NCBI GenBank assembly: GCA_023450745.1
Contig: JAEXGR010000021.1
Coordinates: forward strand, 1 to 28,749
Direction: 5' to 3'
DNA from: Synergistota bacterium
Lineage (GTDB): Bacteria; Synergistota; Synergistia; Synergistales; Synergistaceae
Length of the DNA stretch: 28,749 nt
The notes under the pieces were generated by a model. That model made no database searches, was not told the origin of the DNA, and saw nothing but the letters and a program-made list of their open reading frames with translations. The position numbers and the translations under genes were made by a program. This document shows positions 23,880 to 28,749 of this stretch, one piece after another (the first letter of the stretch is position 1; each line of letters begins with the position of its first letter).

Positions 23880-23932
23880 TAAATCAGTTAGATAAAGCTA
23901 ACATAAATTAAAAAATTCAGGAGGTTCCAAAG

Positions 23933-24496
23933 ATGTCTCTTATCGGAAAAGAAGTCAGCGATTTTACAGTAAATTCCTATCATGATTTTGAGTTCAAGAC
24001 GGTATCAAAGGCGGATATCCTTGGCAAATGGTCGATATTCTTCTTCTATCCGGCGGACTTTACCTTTGTCTGTCCGACAGAGCTTAAGGACCTCGCGGAT
24101 AAATATGAGGCGCTTAAAGAGATCGGCTGCGAAGTTTACTCCGTGTCATGCGACACCCATTTCGTCCATAAAGCCTGGCAGGACGCCTCCGCGACGATCA
24201 AGGCGATCAAGTTCCCGATGCTCGCCGACCCGACAGGGGCGCTTGCGAGAGACTTTGACGTAATGATCGAGGATAAGGGCCTCGCGGAGCGCGGCACCTT
24301 CATCGTCAACCCCGAAGGCAAGATCTGCGCCTATGAGGTGAACGCCGGCAACGTCGGCCGCAACGCCGACGAGCTCTTCCGGAAGGTACAGGCTCTCCAG
24401 TTCGTCGCTCAGTACGGCGACCGCGTGTGTCCCGCGAAGTGGACCCCGGGCAAAGATACGCTGGAGCCCGGCATCGCCCTGGTAGGAAAAATATAA
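23933..24496 (+). CDS. ahpC: Peroxiredoxin, AhpC-type
   Basis: A 187-residue typical two-cysteine peroxiredoxin. The peroxidatic site is C47 in FTFVCPTEL and the resolving site is C166 in VCPAKW, both at the usual places for AhpC. It reduces hydrogen peroxide and organic peroxides, working as a dimer or decamer. No ahpF is next to it, so electrons must come from thioredoxin, a glutaredoxin or a distant reductase. It has its own promoter after the operon terminator, so it is not part of the diol operon. Start supported by AGGAGGT 7 bases upstream. Confidence 0.96.
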   Translation: MSLIGKEVSDFTVNSYHDFEFKTVSKADILGKWSIFFFYPADFTFVCPTELKDLADKYEALKEIGCEVYSVSCDTHFVHKAWQDASATIKAIKFPMLADPTGALARDFDVMIEDKGLAERGTFIVNPEGKICAYEVNAGNVGRNADELFRKVQALQFVAQYGDRVCPAKWTPGKDTLEPGIALVGKI

Positions 24497-24540
24497 AGGC
24501 TTTCCTCAGCTGTCATCAATAAAAGAACATACCTCCCTTT

Positions 24541-24576
24541 GCAGAGGGCGCCCGCGTGAAAACGGGCGCCCTCTGC
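24541..24576. terminator. Strong hairpin after the peroxiredoxin gene
   Basis: A perfect 14-bp stem (GCAGAGGGCGCCCG with CGGGCGCCCTCTGC) has an 8-base loop. No T run follows, so termination is possible but not certain. Confidence 0.6.
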
Positions 24577-24639
24577 CGCGTGGGGCCGCGTCCTTGCCAA
24601 AATTTGTTAAAATTTCGTAAGAACAGTTTATTTTTATCA

Positions 24640-24668
24640 TGGAGAATAAACGTCTTTGCTGTTATAAT
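24640..24668 (+). promoter_or_regulatory. Promoter of the pilin-like gene
   Basis: TATAAT at 24663-24668 is perfect. A weak -35 (TGGAGA, 24640-24645) lies 17 bases upstream. The start codon is 45 bases further. Confidence 0.55.
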
Positions 24669-24713
24669 AGAGACGGAAGAGTCTTCAGCGCCCTGTAAAA
24701 AGGAGTGATAGAG

Positions 24714-25523
24714 ATGCTGAAAAAATCAAGAAAAGCTTTTACGCTGGTCGAACTGCTGATAGTGCTGATCGTGATCGGCATACTGGCCGGTCTGATGATG
24801 GTCTCCAGCGGCAGCGCGACAGATAAAGCGCAGGAGACAAGATGCGTCGCGGACAAACGGTCGATAAAATCCGCGATCAACATATATCGTGCGGAGCATG
24901 GAAGCTATGACGGCTTCGGGGATAAGCTGAAAGATATGTTTGATAATTACCATGGAAGCGACCCTGTTACTGATAAAATAGAGGGGATTTGCTCAAGCGG
25001 CGGGACTTATACGATAGCGAGCGCGGACGACAAAATCACAATCACCTGTTCCGAGCATGACGATACCATTGTCGTAACTGCTGACGATATTATCTTGGCT
25101 CTGGCTAAACTTTCTAAAGGCGGAAGCGCTGATTCTGCGTTATCTGCGTTATTTGAATATTTTGCGCAGAATGGCAGCCCTAATGAGAAGGCAAAAACCT
25201 ATCTTGACTCTTTTAGTACAGACGCGGCTGAGATAACTCGTCTTTTAGAACAGCAGCTTGGTATAAGCCTCGCTGGATACAGTTGGATGGCGGTTGATTT
25301 TGGCGGTAAAAATACGAATTATTCAGTTTACCTTACAAATCAGGATTTGAGCCGGTTTAACGCCGGAGATAAGATCACAGTGACAAAATACGAAACCAGT
25401 ACTGGCAAATCCATAACTATAGAGACAAGAGTAGGATTAGACGCTAACGGCAATAAGGTTATTTGCCATGTCCAGACCGACATTATGAAAGTTGCAATTG
25501 ATGGAAAGAATAAGCGTACATAA
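24714..25523 (+). CDS. Type IV pilin-like protein (prepilin)
   Basis: A 269-residue secreted protein. ATG 24714 is used, with AAGGAG 8 bases upstream. The leader MLKKSRKA is followed by FTLVELLIVLIVIGILAGLMM, the class III signal of type IV pilins and type II pseudopilins, with the expected Glu at +5. The residue before cleavage is Ala rather than the usual Gly. After the N-terminal helix there is a region of about 210 residues that I do not recognise. There are few Cys (one at about residue 44 and a few further on). No other pilus genes are adjacent. The second half is more AT-rich and uses different codons from neighbouring genes, which suggests a recently acquired or fast-changing surface domain. 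Confidence 0.8.
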   Translation: MLKKSRKAFTLVELLIVLIVIGILAGLMMVSSGSATDKAQETRCVADKRSIKSAINIYRAEHGSYDGFGDKLKDMFDNYHGSDPVTDKIEGICSSGGTYTIASADDKITITCSEHDDTIVVTADDIILALAKLSKGGSADSALSALFEYFAQNGSPNEKAKTYLDSFSTDAAEITRLLEQQLGISLAGYSWMAVDFGGKNTNYSVYLTNQDLSRFNAGDKITVTKYETSTGKSITIETRVGLDANGNKVICHVQTDIMKVAIDGKNKRT

Positions 25524-25584
25524 AGTTAATAAGTAATATTTTTTTGCACCCGCCTAATAACGACCTTAAGCAAAAGCTAACGCC

Positions 25585-25609
25585 AGCGCGTCCGTCATAC
25601 GGGCGCGCT
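25585..25609 (+). terminator. Candidate terminator after the pilin-like gene
   Basis: AGCGCGTCCG pairs with CGGGCGCGCT (25585-25594 and 25600-25609, one T-G wobble) with a 5-base loop. Only a weak T-rich tail (TCGTCTTTCC) follows. The rest of 25524-25742 is AT-rich with no gene. Confidence 0.55.
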
Positions 25610-25742
25610 TCGTCTTTCCGCCACCCAAAATATAGAAACGTCTAATTCTTCAATCAATATGCTTAATTACGACAATTATTTTTATTATGCGGAATGTAAT
25701 ATATATTAAGCGTCAAAAACTCCAAAATATCCTGCTTAAATA

Positions 25743-25771
25743 TTGACATTGGTTGCCAACTGCGATAATAT
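25743..25771 (+). promoter_or_regulatory. Promoter of glutamine synthetase with a palindrome in the spacer
   Basis: TTGACA (25743-25748) and TAATAT (25766-25771) are 17 bases apart. Within the spacer, TTGG-TTG-CCAA (25749-25759) is a palindrome placed to block polymerase if bound, so it is a candidate operator. A small leader hairpin, AAGGA-GAAAG-TCCTT, follows at 25781-25795. Confidence 0.6.
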
Positions 25772-25814
25772 GTCCGCGTTAAGGAGAAAGTCCTTTTGAA
25801 GAGGAGTGGTTGTG

Positions 25815-27905
25815 ATGATAAAGGTAGAAGAAATATTCGGCACGATGGTATTTAATGATTTCACGATGAAACAGCGCCTGCCGAAGGAGACCTTCAAAGC
25901 GCTCAAGAAATCCGTCAGCGATGGCAAGCCGGTCGCGCGCGATATCGCGAACGTCGTGGCCAACGCGATGAAAGACTGGGCGGTGGAGAAGGGCGCGACG
26001 CACTTCACCCACTGGTTTCAGCCGATGACGGGAATCACCGCGGAAAAGCACGACAGCTTCATCTCGCCGCTTGATAACGGCCGGGTGATCATGGAATTCT
26101 CCGGCAAAGAGCTGATAAAGGGCGAACCCGACGCCTCCTCCTTCCCTTCGGGCGGCCTGCGCGCCACCTTCGAGGCGAGAGGCTACACCGCCTGGGACCC
26201 CACCTCATACGCCTTTATCAAAGAAAACACCCTCTGCATCCCCACGGTCTTCTGTTCCTACGGTGGAGAGGTCCTCGATAAAAAGACGCCGCTTCTGCGT
26301 TCGATGGACGTTATCAACGTTCAGGCGCTGCGCATCCTGAGGCTCTTCGGCAATCATGACGTCACGCGCGTAACGACGACGGTGGGGCCTGAGCAGGAAT
26401 ACTTCCTTGTCGATAAGGAGCTGTACAAAAAGCGTAAAGACCTCCGCTTTACCGGCCGCACGCTCTTCGGCGCGAAGCCGCCGAAAGGGCAGGAGCTTGA
26501 CGATCACTACTTTGGCGCGATACGTCCGCGCGTGACGGAGTTCATGGCCGAACTTGACGAAGAGCTCTGGAAGCTCGGCATCTTCGCCAAGACGGAACAC
26601 AACGAGGTCGCCCCCGCGCAGCATGAGCTTGCGCCGATCTTTACCAATACGAACATGGGCTGCGATCACAACCAGCTGACGATGGAGCTGATGAAGAAGG
26701 TGGCCGACCGCCACGGGCTCGTCTGCCTCCTCCATGAAAAGCCCTTTGCCGAGGTCAACGGCTCCGGCAAGCATATCAACTGGTCGCTCGCGACCGATAC
26801 CGGCCTCAACCTTCTCGACCCGGGGAAAACCCCCTCGGAGAACGCGCAGTTCCTCCTCTTTCTCTGCGCGGCGATCAAGGGCGTGGACGAATATCAGGAC
26901 ATGCTCCGCGCTACCGTCGCGACGGCGGGCAACGACCACCGTCTCGGCGCGAACGAAGCGCCCCCGGCGGTCATCTCGATGTTCATTGGCGAAGAGCTGA
27001 TGGATATCCTGGAGTCGATCGAAAAGGGCACCATCTATAAGGACAGGGTTGCGAGCCAAATGGAGATCGGCGTGGACATGCTGCCGCTTTTCCGCAAGGA
27101 TACTACGGACCGCAACCGGACCTCGCCCTTCGCCTTCACGGGCAACAAGTTTGAATTCCGCATGGCCGGCGCGAGCCAGTCGATCGCCGGGCCGAACATC
27201 GCGCTCAACACGATAATAGCCGACGAGCTGGAACAGTTCGCCGACGTTCTTGAGCGGGCGGCGGATTTCAAGGAGGCGCTTAACGGCCTCATCAGGGAGA
27301 CCATCTCGAAGCACAAACGCATCATCTTCAACGGCAACGGCTATGAAGGCTCCTGGCTTGAAGAGGCGGCGCGGCGCGGCCTCTCAAACTACCGGACGAC
27401 CCCGGACGCCCTGCCGCACTATATCGACGAAAAAAATGTCGCGCTCTTCACCAAACACAAGGTCTTCACGGAGGTCGAGATGCGCTCGCGCTGCGAAGTG
27501 CACCTTGAGAACTACTGCAAAGTGATCCGGATTGAAGCTCTGACGATGGCCGAAATGGTGAGAAAGGACATCATCCCCGCCGCCTACACCTATCTCAAGC
27601 GTCTCAGCGAGACCGCGGTGGCAGTCAAGAGCGCCTGTCCAGAGCTGGACTGCGCGATGGAAATCGACATGCTGAAACACCTGCGCACGCTCACGGACTC
27701 CCTCTATGTGAATATCAACAAACTGGAAGATATCTTAGCGGAAGCCGGCGGCTGCCGCAGCGGACTTGAGGCCTCCCTCTACTACCGCGACAAGGTCCTC
27801 CCCGTAATGGGCGAACTGCGCTCCGCGGCGGACGAGATAGAACGTTTCGTCGGAGAAAAATACTGGCCCTATCCGACCTACGGAGAGCTGCTCTTCAGCG
27901 TGTAA
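25815..27905 (+). CDS. glnN: Glutamine synthetase type III (GlnN)
   Basis: A 696-residue class III glutamine synthetase. ATG 25815 has GAGGAG 8 bases upstream; GTG 25806 lies within that site. Family phrases are clear: FGTMVFNDFTMKQRLPKE at the start, SYGGEVLDKKTPLLRS, TTVGPEQEYFLVD, TEHNEVAPAQHELAPIF, NGSGKHINWSLAT and TSPFAFTGNKFEFR. It makes glutamine from glutamate, ammonia and ATP and forms large double-ring dodecamers. Its length (about 700) fits type III rather than types I or II (about 450 and 350). It has its own promoter with a possible operator. It has no evident link to the diol operon. Confidence 0.97.
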   Translation: MIKVEEIFGTMVFNDFTMKQRLPKETFKALKKSVSDGKPVARDIANVVANAMKDWAVEKGATHFTHWFQPMTGITAEKHDSFISPLDNGRVIMEFSGKELIKGEPDASSFPSGGLRATFEARGYTAWDPTSYAFIKENTLCIPTVFCSYGGEVLDKKTPLLRSMDVINVQALRILRLFGNHDVTRVTTTVGPEQEYFLVDKELYKKRKDLRFTGRTLFGAKPPKGQELDDHYFGAIRPRVTEFMAELDEELWKLGIFAKTEHNEVAPAQHELAPIFTNTNMGCDHNQLTMELMKKVADRHGLVCLLHEKPFAEVNGSGKHINWSLATDTGLNLLDPGKTPSENAQFLLFLCAAIKGVDEYQDMLRATVATAGNDHRLGANEAPPAVISMFIGEELMDILESIEKGTIYKDRVASQMEIGVDMLPLFRKDTTDRNRTSPFAFTGNKFEFRMAGASQSIAGPNIALNTIIADELEQFADVLERAADFKEALNGLIRETISKHKRIIFNGNGYEGSWLEEAARRGLSNYRTTPDALPHYIDEKNVALFTKHKVFTEVEMRSRCEVHLENYCKVIRIEALTMAEMVRKDIIPAAYTYLKRLSETAVAVKSACPELDCAMEIDMLKHLRTLTDSLYVNINKLEDILAEAGGCRSGLEASLYYRDKVLPVMGELRSAADEIERFVGEKYWPYPTYGELLFSV

Positions 27906-28023
27906 CGACGCGCTCAGCTTCCTCCTTGCAGAAAGTCAAAGGCGGCAGGCGCTCTGGCCGCCGGACGGGCGGAAAAAAGCCAAATGGCAATGCCTCTTCG
28001 ACCGGCTAAATTATAAATTTGGG

Positions 28024-28320
28024 TTTAGCGTACTAGTGACAAAAACAATCTGCCGATGCTCAGCGATTTTGGTTTGCGCTTTAAAAGCCTCCCTCAGGGA
28101 GGGAGGTGGGCCGGCGACGGGTTTTCGCCGGGTCGGAGGGAGTTTTGACTTTGGCCTCAAGGTTTTCATAACTTAAAGAAGATAAAAACATCAAACCAAG
28201 GTCAACTCTCCCTCACCCCGCTTCGCGGGGAGCTCCCTCGCGAGGGAGCCAAGGTCAAAATCTAAACCGAAGCCGCTGCATTGGCAGCAGATTGTTTTTC
28301 TGTTAGTAGCATGCTAACTG
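28024..28320. repeat. MITE-like element with inverted ends
   Basis: The left end (28024 to about 28070) and the reverse complement of the right end (about 28265 to 28320) are clearly related, sharing AAAAACAATCTGC plus flanking TTAGC and CAGCG blocks. Inside, two copies of a GGCTCCCTC-type hairpin unit face each other (28085-28165 and 28193-28256). The element has no coding capacity, so it would depend on an outside enzyme for movement. Ends and age are uncertain. Confidence 0.5.
28193..28250 (-). repeat. Palindromic repeat unit, copy 1
   Basis: A 58-base unit with an ACCAAGGTCAA start, a CCCCGC-TTC-GCGGGG hairpin and the perfect 18-base palindrome GCTCCCTCGCGAGGGAGC (28232-28249). It differs from the copy at 28524-28581 at only two bases. 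Strand orientation is arbitrary, taken relative to the diverged inverted copy at 28085. Confidence 0.7.
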
Positions 28321-28356
28321 GAATACCGCAGCGTTTGTCTTTTGACCATCAAAAAA

Positions 28357-28385
28357 GGCTCCCTGGCTGCAGCGGCCAGGGAGCC
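28357..28385. repeat. GGCTCCCTGGC hairpin
   Basis: An 11-bp perfect stem (28357-28367 with 28375-28385) and a 7-base loop. The GGCTCCCT/AGGGAGCC edges are shared with the 58-base repeat unit, so it is probably a related or degenerate copy. Confidence 0.6.
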
Positions 28386-28463
28386 AAATCAGCGTTTTTC
28401 TGATTTGTGCGATTCGGCTGGTAGTTACATCAGAGGTGGCCCGCAGGGCCTGAGGGAGTTGTG

Positions 28464-28496
28464 CTCTGTTTGGCGCGGAACCCGCGCCAAACAGAG
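28464..28496. repeat. Perfect 15-bp hairpin
   Basis: CTCTGTTTGGCGCGG (28464-28478) pairs perfectly with CCGCGCCAAACAGAG (28482-28496) across a 3-base loop. There is no T tract, so it does not look like a terminator. Confidence 0.65.
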
Positions 28497-28523
28497 TCCA
28501 CAGGAGACCCTAAAGCAAGATTA

Positions 28524-28581
28524 AAACCAAGGTCAAGACTCCCTCACCCCGCTTCGCGGGGAGCTCCCTCGCGAGGGAGCC
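28524..28581 (-). repeat. Palindromic repeat unit, copy 2
   Basis: Second copy of the 58-base unit, same direction as copy 1, with the same 18-base palindrome at 28563-28580. The two copies are about 330 bases apart and bracket the two hairpins at 28357 and 28464. Confidence 0.7.
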
Positions 28582-28632
28582 CAAAACCTTTGCTAAGCCT
28601 CTGTTTATCCTTTAGTTAATCGAAGATAAATC

Positions 28633-28749
28633 GGCGTTTAGACGTGCCGGATGCTAAATGACTTTGCCTTTGGAATACCGGAGCCGTATCTGCATACGGC
28701 GAGGATTTCCGAAGGTAAAGTCATGACGCAGACGGCGCGTATAAACGCC
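28633..28749. repeat. Long imperfect palindrome reaching the window end
   Basis: GGCGTTTA at 28633 begins an arm of about 43 bases that pairs imperfectly with the last 43 bases of the window. The inner 18 bases (28658-28675 with 28707-28724) pair fully when two G-T pairs are allowed, and a central GCCGTAT/ATACGGC stem closes it. The repeat may continue past the window. Confidence 0.6.

Larger units (their letters stand above)
27906..28749. repeat. Gene-free region packed with palindromic repeats
   Basis: No convincing gene is present in 844 bases. A weak hairpin (27941-27946 with 27957-27962) follows glnN, then AT-poor filler to about 28020. The rest is made of inverted and direct repeats described in the separate entries. 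The region may be a landing zone for small mobile elements. Confidence 0.7.

Noticed and set aside
28342..28524. A 60-codon open frame in the repeat region
   Set aside because: It is made of hairpin repeats, has no ribosome site and encodes low-information sequence.
28193..28749. Possible CRISPR array
   Set aside because: The repeats are long palindromes with irregular spacing, only two close copies exist, and no cas gene is present.

Overview
The window looks like chromosomal DNA of an anaerobic, moderately GC-rich bacterium. The general style suggests a gut anaerobe such as a Cloacibacillus-like member of the Synergistota, but this is a low-confidence impression and no rRNA or other marker settles it. 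Nearly every gene is on the + strand. The centre is one long bacterial microcompartment (BMC) operon of the Pdu type, for B12-dependent breakdown of 1,2-propanediol or a similar diol such as glycerol.

Layout. Positions 33-1092 hold two housekeeping genes (an S1-domain protein and a DUF501 protein). A promoter, tRNA-Lys(TTT), tRNA-Glu(TTC) and a terminator follow at 1176-1431, then a nucleotidyltransferase-fold gene. From 2376 comes the regulatory block: an iron-type alcohol dehydrogenase, a PocR-domain sensor with a LytS-like kinase region, and an AraC-type response regulator. A strong hairpin (6036-6074) and a short region with a direct repeat lead into the BMC operon at 6209-23682: pduA, B, C, D, E, G, H, a pduK-like shell gene, pduJ, pduL, eutJ, a flavoprotein-fold gene in the pduM position, pduN, O, P, S, an unknown membrane protein, pduT, a Cys-repeat/glutaredoxin fusion, pduU, pduV and fucO. 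A terminator closes it. Separate genes follow for AhpC-type peroxiredoxin, an orphan type IV pilin-like protein and type III glutamine synthetase. The last 840 bases are gene-free and full of palindromic repeats.

How the genes work together. PduCDE dehydrates the diol to an aldehyde inside a shell of PduA/B/J/K/N/T/U. PduG/H, and possibly EutJ, repair the dehydratase, and PduO makes adenosylcobalamin. The aldehyde is oxidised by PduP to acyl-CoA and passed by PduL to acyl-phosphate. Alcohol dehydrogenases recycle NADH. PduS (two 4Fe-4S clusters) and PduT (pore Cys38) form a probable electron route across the shell. No pduW, pduX or pduF is present in the window.

Most unusual points: (1) the sensor and regulator have both lost their phosphotransfer residues (Asp for His in the kinase, Asn for Asp in the receiver), so signalling is probably not by phosphorylation; (2) a small protein with four rubredoxin-knuckle-like CxxCxY motifs fused to a glutaredoxin sits between pduT and pduU; (3) an uncharacterised multi-pass membrane protein sits between pduS and pduT; (4) the pduM position holds a longer protein with a flavoprotein-like domain and a PduM-like C-terminus; (5) the right end contains nested inverted-repeat elements.
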